Shown here: positions 33,416 through 42,805 of the stretch, in pieces
How positions within the stretch are numbered: position 1 is the stretch's first letter
Layout: every line of letters starts with the position of its first letter
DNA from: Achromobacter xylosoxidans
Lineage (GTDB): Bacteria; Pseudomonadota; Gammaproteobacteria; Burkholderiales; Burkholderiaceae_B
NCBI RefSeq assembly: GCF_014490035.1
Contig: NZ_CP061008.1
Span: 3,472,001 to 3,536,000, forward strand
Reading direction: 5' to 3'
Length of the DNA: 64,000 nucleotides
Translations under genes and position numbers: made by a program
Notes under the pieces: generated by a model
Told to the model about the DNA's origin: nothing
What the model saw: only the letters and a program-made list of their open reading frames with translations
The model's database searches: none

Positions 33416-34792
33416 TCAGGCCCGCGGCTGCGCGGGACCCAGCAGGCGCAGCAGCGGCAGGCCCGCCGCCAGCACCGCCAGCCCGATCAGCGCGCCGGCG
33501 CCGGCGTACATGGCGCTGGACACCACCAGGCCCGCGCAGGTCAGCGCCAGCAACAGCGGGGGCAAGGGATAGAGCGGCACGCGGAACGGGCGCGGCCGGT
33601 CCGGATCGATGCGCCGCAGCCGCCACACCGAGGCCGCAACCAGCAGCATGAAGATCCAGAACACCGGCGCGGTGTAGGCGACCAGGGTCTGCACGCTGTT
33701 CTGGCTGAAGGCGCCTAGCGCGATCAGCGCAAGCGTGATCGCGCCCTGGACCAGCAGCGCGGAAGCGGGCGTCTCGCCTTGCGCGTTCCACGCCGCCAGC
33801 GCGCGCAGCCGCGGCACGTCGCGGCCCAGGGCGCAATACACCCGCGCCCCGGTGATGATGGTGCCGTTGATGGTGCTGAGCGCCGTGGCGCAGATCGTCA
33901 GGCTGAGCAGGGCGGCTGCGTAGGGGCCGGCCGCCAGCTGCATCACGTCCGCCCCCAGCGCTGGCGTATCGCGCAGTCCCTGCAGGCCGAAGATCTCCAG
34001 CAGCGCCAGGTTGGTCAACACGTACGCGCCCGTCACCAGCAGCGTGCCGATCAGCAGCACCCGGCTCATGTTGCGGCCCGGGTCGCGCAGCTCGCCGCTG
34101 AGATAAGCGGCTTCGTTCCAGCCGCCGTAGGTCAGCAGCACGAACACCATGCCCATGCCCAGCAGGCCCGCGGTATTGCCGGTCAAAGGCATCGGTTCGG
34201 CATCGCTGCGCAGCGGGCTGTCTCCCGCGGCGGCCAGGCTGGCGATCAGCACCGCCGCCAGGGCCGCCACCGTCAGCGCGGTGAATACCCATTGCAGCCG
34301 CTTGGAATAGCGCGTTCCCGCCACGTTCAAGGCGGTCAGCGCCACCACCGATATCGCCGCGTGCAGGGCAGGGCCGTACGGACCGAGGGGCGCGAGCCGT
34401 TGCGCGTAATCGCCATAGATATAGGCGACCACGGCGATGGCGCCGGTCTGGATGACAGAGCAACGCGCCCAGGCGAACATCAGTCCCACCTGCCGCCCCC
34501 AGGCCCGCGTCAGATACAGGTATTCGCCGCCCGCGCCGGGATAGGCCGAACCCAGCTCGCCGTAGCAAAGCGCGCCAACCAGCATCACCAGGCCGCCCGC
34601 GCACCATAAGGCGATGTACATCGCCTCGGAACCCGCGTGCTGCGCCACCAGCGGCGGAAAGCCGAATATGCCGATCCCGATCACCACGCCTACCAGCACC
34701 ATGGTGGCATCCATCACCGATAAACCGGCCGACGCGCGCGGCTGGAGCAACAGGGCCGGATTCGCGGACGAACGCAGGGTGGGCTGTGTCAT
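33416..34792 (-). CDS. APC-superfamily amino acid permease
   Basis: 458 residues with 12 predicted helices. The first unwound helix motif GVVIGIGIFGFPPLV and the GGEYLYLTRAWG segment are typical of APC/LAT transporters. Substrate unknown. The ATG at 34792 has GAGAG upstream. The gene leads a minus-strand pair with the exported methyltransferase and is divergent from the DUF6152 gene. Confidence 0.87.
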   Translation of the reverse strand: MTQPTLRSSANPALLLQPRASAGLSVMDATMVLVGVVIGIGIFGFPPLVAQHAGSEAMYIALWCAGGLVMLVGALCYGELGSAYPGAGGEYLYLTRAWGRQVGLMFAWARCSVIQTGAIAVVAYIYGDYAQRLAPLGPYGPALHAAISVVALTALNVAGTRYSKRLQWVFTALTVAALAAVLIASLAAAGDSPLRSDAEPMPLTGNTAGLLGMGMVFVLLTYGGWNEAAYLSGELRDPGRNMSRVLLIGTLLVTGAYVLTNLALLEIFGLQGLRDTPALGADVMQLAAGPYAAALLSLTICATALSTINGTIITGARVYCALGRDVPRLRALAAWNAQGETPASALLVQGAITLALIALGAFSQNSVQTLVAYTAPVFWIFMLLVAASVWRLRRIDPDRPRPFRVPLYPLPPLLLALTCAGLVVSSAMYAGAGALIGLAVLAAGLPLLRLLGPAQPRA

Positions 34793-35164
34793 CGGATGCT
34801 CTCGGTTGGGCGCGGCGGGCGCGCGGAGACGGCGCCATTTGGGGACGGTGTCTGACAATCACCTGAACAATTTGCGACCAGTGTGCGAGCGGGAAAGTTT
34901 CTTCGGGTTTTCCCGAAACAATCGCTGATTTCTTTAATTCAGCGTAGATTCAGCATCATCTAAACTATAAAAATAATTCTCTATCTCTTTGATTTTTATA
35001 TGATTATTTATACTATTGAAGTGTTTTATTTAAAGTAATTTATTAGCATTGAATCCCGCTCGATATGGCTGACCTGCCGCGTTATGCTGGTTGCGCCGGA
35101 CGCGCGCCACACGAGCGGCCGCCGCGCAGGGAAGGGAGCCAAACCGTAATTCAGGAGCAGCGAC
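34793..35164. promoter_or_regulatory. 372-bp divergent intergenic region with AT-rich island
   Basis: No gene is supported. From about 34920 to 35050 the sequence is strikingly AT-rich (runs such as TTTTTATATGATTATTTATA), in sharp contrast to its surroundings. It holds the promoters of the APC permease (minus) and the DUF6152 gene (plus), and is a likely target for an H-NS-like silencer. Confidence 0.5.
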
Positions 35165-35551
35165 ATGAAGCTATCCATACGCGTGGCCACGGCAGCGCTG
35201 GCGCTTTCCGGACTGATGGGCCTGGCGCCCGCCGCGATGGCGCATCACGGCTGGTCTTGGGCCGAATCCGAACAGATGACGCTGCAAGGCACGGTCCAGC
35301 AAGTGCAGATTGCGCCCCCGCATCCCTGGCTGGACGTGCGCGCCGACGACGGCGTCTGGCGCGTGGAGCTGGGCAATCCCACCCAGACCAAGGACGCCGG
35401 ATTCGTCGAAGGCTCCGCCAAGCCGGGCGACGCCATCACCGCCATCGGCAACCGCGACCGAGAGTCGGACGCCAAGCGCATGAAGGCCGTCCAGATCAAG
35501 GTGGGCGGCAAGACGTACGACATTTATCCCAGCCGCATCAAGAAGCCCTGA
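35165..35551 (+). CDS. DUF6152-family exported protein
   Basis: 128 residues with a signal peptide (1-26, ending AMA) directly followed by HHGWSW, the N-terminal signature I associate with DUF6152. The mature domain is a small beta-rich fold (TLQGTVQQVQIAPPHPWLD in part, GDAITAIGNRDRESD). Function unknown; an OB-like periplasmic domain is possible. Shine-Dalgarno AGGAG lies seven nt upstream of the ATG. It is followed after 11 bp by a small membrane protein gene, probably a partner. Confidence 0.75.
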   Translation: MKLSIRVATAALALSGLMGLAPAAMAHHGWSWAESEQMTLQGTVQQVQIAPPHPWLDVRADDGVWRVELGNPTQTKDAGFVEGSAKPGDAITAIGNRDRESDAKRMKAVQIKVGGKTYDIYPSRIKKP

Positions 35552-35562
35552 CCGGCCGGGCC

Positions 35563-36051
35563 ATGCCTGAGCTGCTGCGCCTTGCGCTCGAACAGCTTGA
35601 GACCCTGCCGCCGTCGATCTGGCTGCGGCGGTGGAGCACGCTGTACCTGCTGGTGAACGCCGCCCACATCGGCGCCATCGGCCTGCTCATAGGCTCCATC
35701 GTTCCGCTGGACCTGCGCCTGCTGGGGCTGCTCAAGCCCGGACCGCTGGCTGTGCTGGCGCCCGTGTTCGCCAGGACCGCGGCGGCGGGCTTGGCGCTGG
35801 CGGTATTGACGGGCGCCATGCTCTTCAGCGTCCAGCCGCTGGAATACCTGGCGAATCCCGCGTTCGGAATCAAGATGGGCCTGTTGGCCACGGCTGCGGC
35901 CAATGCCGTGCTCGCGCGCCGCAGCAAAGCCTGGCAGACGGTGCAGGGCGAAGGCAGGGCGACGGGCGCCATGCGCGTGCGCGCAGGCGCCTCGCTATTT
36001 CTATGGCTGGCCTGCCTGGTGGCGGGGCGCTGGATCGGGTTCCTGTCTTAG
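35563..36051 (+). CDS. Small integral membrane protein, DUF6644-like
   Basis: 162 residues with four predicted helices (about 30-48, 65-88, 95-112, 140-160). The block AAHIGAIGLLIGSIVPLDLRLLG resembles DUF6644 or CopD-like proteins, which commonly sit beside DUF6152 genes. Function unknown; a role with the exported DUF6152 partner is inferred from adjacency. The family name is a tentative recollection. Confidence 0.65.
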   Translation: MPELLRLALEQLETLPPSIWLRRWSTLYLLVNAAHIGAIGLLIGSIVPLDLRLLGLLKPGPLAVLAPVFARTAAAGLALAVLTGAMLFSVQPLEYLANPAFGIKMGLLATAAANAVLARRSKAWQTVQGEGRATGAMRVRAGASLFLWLACLVAGRWIGFLS

Positions 36052-36094
36052 CAGCCAGGGCCTTGCGCGTGCGGCGATCGCCACGCCCGGGAAT

Positions 36095-36685
36095 TCAGCG
36101 CGCGGCGTCGGCCACGGCCTCGACCGTGATGCGCAGTTGCACCTCGTCGCTCACGCCTGGCGCGAACGCATCCACGCCGAAATCGCTGCGCTTGACGACC
36201 GTCATGGCGTCAAAGCCGATGGCGGGACGCTGCGCCATCGGATGGATGCCTTGCTTGTTCTGGCGCGCCTGCAACACCACCGGCTTTTCGATGTCCTTGA
36301 TGCGCAGGACGCCGCTGATGCTGAGATTGCCATTACCGTGGTCGGCCACCGAGGTGCTCTTGAACTGGATCTCCGGATACTTGGCCGCCTGGAAGAACTC
36401 GGCGCCTTGCAGCATTTCGTCCAGCTTGGGCACGTGCGACGTCAGGCGCGCCACCGGCACGCGCAGGTCGACGGCCGACTTCGCGGGTTGAGCGGCGTCG
36501 TAGCGGATGACGCCCGTCACGGCCCCGGCATGCGCGGTGGGCTTGGAGAAACCCAGGTGGTCCCAAGTCACCACGACTTCCGTGTGTTCCGGGTCGATCT
36601 GGTAGTCCACGGGCGCGGCGTGCGCCGGCAGGCTGCCCAAGGCCAGCAGCGAGGCGGCCAGAAATGCTGCGTAGGTGTGCTTCAT
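36095..36685 (-). CDS. YceI-family periplasmic lipocalin-like protein
   Basis: 196 residues. The signal peptide (1-21) is followed by the YceI beta-barrel, starting VDYQIDPEHTEVVVTWDHLGFS and containing RIKDIEKPVVL and KRSDFGVDAF (each cited in part). YceI proteins bind isoprenoid-like lipids and often accompany respiratory or acid-stress genes. The ATG at 36685 gives a proper signal peptide, and GAGA lies upstream. It is convergent with the DUF6152/membrane-protein pair. Confidence 0.9.
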   Translation of the reverse strand: MKHTYAAFLAASLLALGSLPAHAAPVDYQIDPEHTEVVVTWDHLGFSKPTAHAGAVTGVIRYDAAQPAKSAVDLRVPVARLTSHVPKLDEMLQGAEFFQAAKYPEIQFKSTSVADHGNGNLSISGVLRIKDIEKPVVLQARQNKQGIHPMAQRPAIGFDAMTVVKRSDFGVDAFAPGVSDEVQLRITVEAVADAAR

Positions 36686-36874
36686 TCGATTCTCGGTATG
36701 TTTGGCGTCTGGAGGAGCCAGGACGCGCATTCCGTCAGCCCGCCAGCTTAAAACGCGCTGACAGCAACGGCACGGAAGAAGGATAGGAAAGGATGCAATA
36801 CCGCGCTAGTCCGCCGAAACTGACTGCAGCGTTCCAGTTTTGATGCCAATCAAACCGATACGATAAGTGGCAGT

Positions 36875-36902
36875 GCTGGCCGGGCCTCGCGCGCCGGCCA
36901 GC
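36875..36902 (-). terminator. Strong GC hairpin just after the GST gene
   Basis: A perfect 9-bp inverted repeat GCTGGCCGG/CCGGCCAGC with a 10-nt loop begins 9 bp after the stop of the minus-strand GST gene. No U-tract follows, so termination would have to be Rho-assisted or the hairpin only protects the mRNA end. Confidence 0.45.
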
Positions 36903-36911
36903 CCGCCGCCT

Positions 36912-37538
36912 TCAGGAAGCCTGGGCTTCGGCCCGTGCGCGCTGCACGGCGGGTCTTGCCGCGACCCGGGCCAGATAGGCCGCGAGCTTGGGGAACTGCG
37001 CAAGGTCGACGCCGTCGCCCTCCAACCAGCTGCCTATCGTAAAGAGATAGCCGTCGACCACGCTGTAGCGCTCGCCCGCAGCCCAGGGACCGACAATCTG
37101 CGATTCCAGATAGGCGGCGCAGGCGGTCATGGTCTGCGGCACCTTGGCCTGCATGGCGGCGTGCGCGGCCGGATCGTCGGCCCAGCGCGCGCCGCGGCGC
37201 TTGTGCGCGTGGGCCACGTGGGCGGTGGACGCCAGATAGCTCGCCAGCTCCTGCATGCGCGCGAAGGCGAAGGGATCGTCGACCGGCGCCAGCTGCGCGG
37301 CCGGAAAGCTCTGCGCCACGAAGGCGAGCAGGGCAGGGGTCTCGGTCAGCACGCCGTGCTCGGTCGCCAGCGCCGGCACGCGGCCCTTGGGATTGACGCG
37401 CAGGTACTCGGGGCTCTGCTGCTGCCCGGCGCCCATGTCGAGCTTGACCAGGTCGAAATCGGCGCCCGCTTCATGCAAGGCGATATGCGTCGCCAGCGCA
37501 CAGGTGCCAGGGGCTGAGTAAAAAGTCCAACGGGACAT
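36912..37538 (-). CDS. Glutathione S-transferase
   Basis: 208 residues. The thioredoxin-like N-terminal domain (about 1-78) has FYSAPGTCALATHIAL and VNPKGRVPAL, with ETPALLAF as the glutathione gamma-glutamyl site. A helical C-terminal domain follows with YSVVDGYLF. The pattern is beta-class GST, with Cys in the APGTCA loop. It conjugates or reduces electrophiles with glutathione. The ATG at 37538 is preferred to that at 37544 because AGAGG then has a 6-nt spacing. Confidence 0.88.
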   Translation of the reverse strand: MSRWTFYSAPGTCALATHIALHEAGADFDLVKLDMGAGQQQSPEYLRVNPKGRVPALATEHGVLTETPALLAFVAQSFPAAQLAPVDDPFAFARMQELASYLASTAHVAHAHKRRGARWADDPAAHAAMQAKVPQTMTACAAYLESQIVGPWAAGERYSVVDGYLFTIGSWLEGDGVDLAQFPKLAAYLARVAARPAVQRARAEAQAS

Positions 37539-37766
37539 CCGCATCCTCTACTTTCTATGGTTGAAAAGCCAAGTCGCCGCAACGGGCTGCCGGCTACAGG
37601 GTAGCCCGATCACTTGCCTGCGCCAAGTTTGGCGGCGACGCGCAAGAAGCGGCGGCATTGTCTGATCTACATCAGGCGGCAATCCGAATTGGCTGCGCGT
37701 TGCCATTCGTCCACGGCATCTGCTCCGTCTTGCGTGATAGCATCTGCGCCGATAAGGAACCGCCGA

Positions 37767-38174
37767 ATGCACGCATCTGCCCATGCCCGTAGACGTTGGG
37801 TCGCGCTGGTCGCGATGGCCCTGTTCGTCTTCCAGGCGCTAATCGCGTCTTCGGCGCTCGCGGCCTCGGGCATCGGAACGGGCCAGGCAGGCGTCACCAC
37901 CATCGTCTGCACGGCCAGCGGCCCGCGCGTGGTGACGCTGGATGCCGATGGGCAAAAGCAGGGTGCGCAGCAGCAGCACAGCGGCGCTTTGCCGCACTGC
38001 TGCAGCGCGGGCTGCGCCATGCTGAGCGACGCGCTGCCGCCCGCAATCATCCTGCTGGCCTGGCTCCTGCCAGCCGCAGCCCCCGCAGTCCATCCCCCGG
38101 CCGCCGAACCCCACATTGCAAGCGCCTTGACCCGGCTGCCGCAACGGTCGCGCGCGCCGCCGCCATCCGCCTGA
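37767..38174 (+). CDS. DUF2946-family protein upstream of copper receptor
   Basis: 135 residues with an N-terminal membrane segment (about 10-33), a central Cys motif HCCSAGCAM, and a second hydrophobic segment (about 88-105). DUF2946 proteins typically lie beside TonB-dependent copper receptors and carry this CCxxGC-like motif, so copper handling in the envelope is inferred. AAGGA upstream supports the ATG. The copper receptor gene follows after 243 bp. Confidence 0.75.
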   Translation: MHASAHARRRWVALVAMALFVFQALIASSALAASGIGTGQAGVTTIVCTASGPRVVTLDADGQKQGAQQQHSGALPHCCSAGCAMLSDALPPAIILLAWLLPAAAPAVHPPAAEPHIASALTRLPQRSRAPPPSA

Positions 38175-38417
38175 CCCTCTCCCCAGACTTCAACGACATG
38201 CCATCCGCGCAGCCCGTGTTTCCGCGGGCCTGAGCGCTTGCGCCAGCGTCATCGGCGCGCAGCGGGCCATGGTCCTTTTGCGCCGCGCGGGGAGGGTCCC
38301 CCTTTCGTCACGCCCATGCGCAGACTGCGCGCTCCTGTCACGCCTTCCTTAAGGGGAGACGGCCGCGCCGCCCGTCTGCGCCTGCCATCGCACGTTCCCG
38401 ATCGACAGACACCAGAC

Positions 38418-40481
38418 ATGACCATTAACCAAGAATTCCTGCGCCTGAGTTGCCTGGCCGCCGCAGTGGCCGCCTCATTTCCCGCCTGGCCCCAAGCCGC
38501 CGGCACGCCCGACGTCTACACCACCGATCCCGTGGTCATCACGGGCGTAGAACCCAGCGCGCCGTTGACCTTCACCACGGATCCCAAGATCCCGCGCCAG
38601 CCGCTGCCGGCCAGCGACGGGACCGACTATCTGAAGACGATTCCCGGCTTCTCGGCCATCCGCAATGGCGGCACCAACGGCGATCCCGTGCTGCGGGGCA
38701 TGTTCGGCTCGCGCCTGAATCTGCTGACCAACGGCACGTCCATGCCAGGCGCCTGCCCGGCGCGCATGGACGCGCCCAGTTCCTATATCTCGCCCGAGAA
38801 CTTCGACCAGCTCACGGTCATCAAGGGGCCGCAGACGGTGCTGTGGGGACCCGGCGCGTCCGCCGGCACGGTCAAGTTCGACCGCGACACGCCTCGCTTC
38901 ACGGCGGCCGGCGTGCGATTCGACGGCAGCCTGACGGGCGGCTCGTTCGGCCGCAACGACCAGGCCGCCGATCTGACCTTGGGCAACGACAAGGTCTACA
39001 CGCGCATCACCGCCAACCATTCCCACTCCCAGGACTACAAGGACGGCGACGGCAACACCGTGCCTTCGCGCTGGGACAAGTGGAACGCCGACCTGACCCT
39101 GGGCTACACGCCTGACGCCGACACGCTGTACGAACTGACCGCGGGCACGGGCGATGGCGAAGCGCGCTATGCCGGCCGCGGCATGGACGGCTCCCAGTTC
39201 AAGCGCGAGAGCTTCGGCCTGCGTTTCGAGAAGCGCAACCTGGGGCCCGTGCTGGGCAAGGTCGAAGCGCAGCTGTACTACAACTACGCCGACCATGTGA
39301 TGGACAACTACACGCTGCGCGCGCCGGACCCCATGAGCGCCATGCCCATGGCCATGGCGGCCGACGTGGACCGCGCGACCTGGGGCGGCCGCTACGCCGG
39401 CACCTGGGAACTTTCGCCGGATGTCAGCCTGGTCACCGGCCTGGATTTCCAGCAGAGCCGCCATCGCTCGCGCAGCGGCACCGACACGGTGCCGTACAGC
39501 AGCCAGAGCTGGGTCAAGGACGCCGACTTTTCCAACACCGGGTTGTTCGGCGAACTGACCTGGCGCGCCGCGCAGGACAGCCGCGTCATCGGCGGGGCGC
39601 GGATCGACTGGGCCTCGGCCAAGGACTTCCGCCAGGGCACAGGCTCGATGATGATGCCCATGCCCAATCCCACTGCGGATGAACGCCGCAAGGACACGCT
39701 GCCCAGCGGCTTCCTGCGATATGAGCAGGATCTGGCCACGCTGCCGGCCACGGTCTATGTGGGCCTGGGCCACGTCGAGCGCTTCCCCGATTACTGGGAG
39801 CTGTTCTCTCCGGACCAGGGGCCTGCCGGGTCCGTCAACGCCTTCCAGGGGGTGAAGCCCGAGAAAACCACCCAGCTGGATTTCGGCGCGCAGTATAAGA
39901 CCGAAGCACTGGACGCCTGGTTCTCAGGCTACGCGGGTTACGTCAATGACTTCATCCTGTTCAGCTACACCTCGGGCGGCATGATGGGTCCGGCGTCGCA
40001 GGCCAGCAATGTCGATGCGCGCATTGCTGGCGGCGAACTCGGCGTCTCATACAAGCCCGCGCCCGCGTGGAAGCTGGGAGCCACGCTCGCGTATGCCTGG
40101 GGCGAGAACCGCAGCGACGGCAGGGCGCTGCCGCAGATGCCGCCGCTGGAGGCCAGGCTAAGCGCCGCCTACGATGACGGCACCTGGTCGGCCGGGGCGC
40201 TGTGGCGCATCGTGGCCGCGCAAAGGCGCTACGCCTTGAACGAGGGCAACGTCGTGGGCAAGGACTTCGGCCCAAGCGCGGGCTTCGGCGTTTTCTCCGT
40301 CAACGGCGGCTACGCGGTCAACAAGCAGGTCCGCCTGTCGCTGGGTGTGGACAATCTGTTCAACAAGACCTACAGCGAACACTTGAACCTGGCCGGAAAT
40401 GCGGGTTTCGGCTATGCCGCCAACACCGCAGTCAATGAACCGGGCCGCACCGTCTGGGCGCGCGTGAGCTTCAAGTACTGA
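38418..40481 (+). CDS. TonB-dependent copper receptor
   Basis: 687 residues. A signal peptide (about 1-26) precedes a plug domain (LKTIPGFSAIRNGGTNGDPVL in part, and MPGACPARMDAPSSYISP in part), the latter hallmark of the OprC/NosA copper receptor group, then a 22-strand barrel ending WARVSFKY. Met-rich loops (MSAMPMAMA near residue 309, SMMMPMP near 411, GGMMG) are probable copper ligands. It should import copper across the outer membrane for enzymes such as nitrous oxide reductase or oxidases. The start at 38418 gives a standard signal peptide, but no clear Shine-Dalgarno is seen. Confidence 0.9.
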   Translation: MTINQEFLRLSCLAAAVAASFPAWPQAAGTPDVYTTDPVVITGVEPSAPLTFTTDPKIPRQPLPASDGTDYLKTIPGFSAIRNGGTNGDPVLRGMFGSRLNLLTNGTSMPGACPARMDAPSSYISPENFDQLTVIKGPQTVLWGPGASAGTVKFDRDTPRFTAAGVRFDGSLTGGSFGRNDQAADLTLGNDKVYTRITANHSHSQDYKDGDGNTVPSRWDKWNADLTLGYTPDADTLYELTAGTGDGEARYAGRGMDGSQFKRESFGLRFEKRNLGPVLGKVEAQLYYNYADHVMDNYTLRAPDPMSAMPMAMAADVDRATWGGRYAGTWELSPDVSLVTGLDFQQSRHRSRSGTDTVPYSSQSWVKDADFSNTGLFGELTWRAAQDSRVIGGARIDWASAKDFRQGTGSMMMPMPNPTADERRKDTLPSGFLRYEQDLATLPATVYVGLGHVERFPDYWELFSPDQGPAGSVNAFQGVKPEKTTQLDFGAQYKTEALDAWFSGYAGYVNDFILFSYTSGGMMGPASQASNVDARIAGGELGVSYKPAPAWKLGATLAYAWGENRSDGRALPQMPPLEARLSAAYDDGTWSAGALWRIVAAQRRYALNEGNVVGKDFGPSAGFGVFSVNGGYAVNKQVRLSLGVDNLFNKTYSEHLNLAGNAGFGYAANTAVNEPGRTVWARVSFKY

Positions 40482-40504
40482 CGCGCCCAGTCCGGTATAC
40501 GCGG

Positions 40505-41878
40505 TTAGGACGGGCGCCCAGTCGTCAGCAGGCGGACGATGGCGCGCAGGTCCTGTTCGGCCTCCAGTCCACGCAGCCGTCGCGCCAGCTCCCGTGTCTG
40601 GGCGGCGGGCAAGGGCGGCTGCGCGGACGCGCAGCAGGCCTCGAACTTGGCGTCCTGTTCCGCCACGCCCAGGGGGCGTTCCGGGCTGCCAGGAAAGGCC
40701 GGCATGTCGACCGTGAATTCGCGGCCGTCCTTCAGCCGCAATTCGACGCGCTGGGGGCTCATAGCGTTGGGGTCCGGATTGCCGTCATCCAGCACCTGAA
40801 CGCGCGCGGCCAGTTCGAAAGTCCTGGCCTCGGACAGCGCGTCGGGATCGAAGTCGGGTATGCCGACCCGGCCGCGTAGCAGGGCCGTGGCGATGGCATA
40901 GCCCATGCAGAGCCGGGCGGTGGCGGAATCCATGCCCTGGTGGGCCGGCCGTCCCACCAGGCGCACGATCAGCGACGACGCGCGGACCGTGATCCGGTCC
41001 ACGTCCCCCGGCTGCAGCGCATGAACGCGCATGAGGTCCAGCACGGCGCCGATGCCGCTATGGGTGGCCCGGCCGGTCGGGTAGGGCTTGTGGCTCATGC
41101 GGCTGATCTGGAACACCCGGCCCACGTCCGCGCGGACCGCGTCCCAGTCGGCCTGGCCGGCGTCGTACAGCGCGAAGTAGCCATAAGGGCCTTCCAGGAT
41201 GTCGCGCGGACCGGGGAAGCCCGCGCGCGCCAGTTCGAAGGCCGTAACCGCCGCCCTGGCGTTCAGGCCGACCTGCAGGCCGACCGCGGGAGAGCCTTCG
41301 ATATGCGCCTGCATGGTGCCGGAGAGATGGCTGTACGCCAGCCCCAGCGCATCGCGCGTGGCGCTCTCATCCAGCCGGCCAAGCTTGCACAGCGTAGCCG
41401 TGGCGCCCAGGCCGCCGCACATGGCCGGCCGGAAAAAGCGCATGGGCGCGCGCTGGGCCAGCGCGACGTAGATGGCGAAGTCCAATCCGGCGGCGACCGC
41501 CGTGATCAACCGGGGACCGTCGACGCCGCCTTCGCGTTCGGCGTAGCCCAGCGCCGCCGGCACGATGCAGGCAAACGCGTGCACCACGGCCTGGTCGTGG
41601 ATCGCGTCGAACTCCTGATTGAAGACCTGGTATGCGTTCAGCATGACTGCGCTGGCAAGGGGCAGCTGCTCGCCGCTGCCCCAGACGGTTGCTTCCGCGC
41701 CCTGGCCCAGGGCCTGGGCCGCCTGGCGCAGCGAGGGCATGCGGGGATGGCGCGAGCCGGACAGACCGACGCCGACCGCATCCAGAATGAAAGTCTTGGC
41801 CGCGTCCACCGCCGTTGCCGGCAGGTGCTCGTATTGGGTGCGCAGCAAATGCGCGACCAGGGTATCGATGGCGTTCAT
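40505..41878 (-). CDS. MmgE/PrpD-family protein
   Basis: 457 residues of the 2-methylcitrate dehydratase/aconitate decarboxylase fold. The helical domain has AKTFILDAVGVGLSGSRHPRM (in part) and an AYQVFNQEFDAIHD region resembling the substrate pocket; MSHKPYPTGRATHSGIGA (in part) is the conserved KxYP-type catalytic block. Members dehydrate or decarboxylate tricarboxylates or tartrate-like acids, so the exact reaction is open. It is the last gene of the catabolic operon; its ATG overlaps the stop of the deacetylase gene by 4 bp. Confidence 0.88.
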   Translation of the reverse strand: MNAIDTLVAHLLRTQYEHLPATAVDAAKTFILDAVGVGLSGSRHPRMPSLRQAAQALGQGAEATVWGSGEQLPLASAVMLNAYQVFNQEFDAIHDQAVVHAFACIVPAALGYAEREGGVDGPRLITAVAAGLDFAIYVALAQRAPMRFFRPAMCGGLGATATLCKLGRLDESATRDALGLAYSHLSGTMQAHIEGSPAVGLQVGLNARAAVTAFELARAGFPGPRDILEGPYGYFALYDAGQADWDAVRADVGRVFQISRMSHKPYPTGRATHSGIGAVLDLMRVHALQPGDVDRITVRASSLIVRLVGRPAHQGMDSATARLCMGYAIATALLRGRVGIPDFDPDALSEARTFELAARVQVLDDGNPDPNAMSPQRVELRLKDGREFTVDMPAFPGSPERPLGVAEQDAKFEACCASAQPPLPAAQTRELARRLRGLEAEQDLRAIVRLLTTGRPS

Positions 41879-42777
41879 GCGGCGGCTCCGTCGAGCTGGG
41901 CGGGAACCTGGCCCGCATACCAGTCATACATCGCGGCGCCGGTGACGAAGGTGGTCATCGGGTGCTTTTGCAGCAGGTCCAGCATGGCCAGCAGGTCGGC
42001 GTAGCGGTGCGGCACGCCCATCAGGTGGGGATGCAACCCCAGCGTGAGGACGCGCGGACGGCCTGCGGTGCGGGCCTCGTCGGCGTACAGGTCCAGCGTG
42101 CGCTCGAGGCGCCGGCCGAACTCTCCGGTGGCATGCTTTTCCACGGCGTGGATGACTGAATCGTTCAGCTCCAGCGCATAGGGCAGCGCCAGCAGGGGCT
42201 TGCCGGCGGTCCGCATCCAGTTGGGCAGATCGTCCAGGCACCAGTCGAACAGGTAGTCGATGCCGGCCTGGGCCAGTAGATCCGGCGTATCCCGCGTCTC
42301 GCGCAGGCCCGGCGAGAGCCAGCCGCGCGGCCGGCGGCCGCTGAAGCGCTCGATCCGGTCCAGCGCCGCCGCGATGGTGCGGGCCTGGCCGTCGCCGTCC
42401 TCTTGCGACAGCGCGCGCTGGTGGATGCCGTGGCCGATGAATTCCCAGCCGGCCTCCAGCAGCGCCTGGGCCGCCTCGGGGTAGGCATCGATGACGGAGG
42501 CGTTCAGGCTGGCCGAGGCAGGCAGGCCACGGCCGCGGATGGCGTCGATGAGCCGCGGCAGCCCGCAGCGCAGGCCGTACTCGGCCCAGCTGTAGTTGGG
42601 CACGTCCGGCACCGTCTCGCGCCCATGCGGCGCGGTCAGCAAGGTGCGGGGCATGGGCTGGTCGAACGGCCAGTGCTCCACATTGACGACCAGGTGCACC
42701 AGGATGGCCCGGCCGTCCAGCGCCGCCAGGGGCGGGCGCTGGCTGGAAAGCATGAAAGGAATGCGTGGATTGTTCAT
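41875..42777 (-). CDS. PuuE/allantoinase-type polysaccharide deacetylase-family protein
   Basis: 300 residues with a NodB-homology barrel (about 25-280). Typical PuuE-like segments are VHLVVNVEHW at the first strand, NYSWAEYGLRCGL, IGHGIHQRAL and LGLHPHLMGVPHRY. The usual metal-binding Asp pair of peptidoglycan deacetylases is not visible (NVE in its place), as in the PuuE group that opens cyclic ureides or amides rather than deacetylating polysaccharide. This fits an amide-catabolic operon. The ATG at 42777 gives a natural start; the Shine-Dalgarno is weak. Confidence 0.85.
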   Translation of the reverse strand: MNNPRIPFMLSSQRPPLAALDGRAILVHLVVNVEHWPFDQPMPRTLLTAPHGRETVPDVPNYSWAEYGLRCGLPRLIDAIRGRGLPASASLNASVIDAYPEAAQALLEAGWEFIGHGIHQRALSQEDGDGQARTIAAALDRIERFSGRRPRGWLSPGLRETRDTPDLLAQAGIDYLFDWCLDDLPNWMRTAGKPLLALPYALELNDSVIHAVEKHATGEFGRRLERTLDLYADEARTAGRPRVLTLGLHPHLMGVPHRYADLLAMLDLLQKHPMTTFVTGAAMYDWYAGQVPAQLDGAAA

Positions 42778-42805
42778 GGCATCTTGCTCATGGTTCAAAG
42801 ACGGC

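Noticed and set aside
37582..37608. Hairpin CGGGCT/AGCCCG upstream of the GST gene considered as a riboswitch.
   Set aside because: A simple stem without any conserved riboswitch core nearby.
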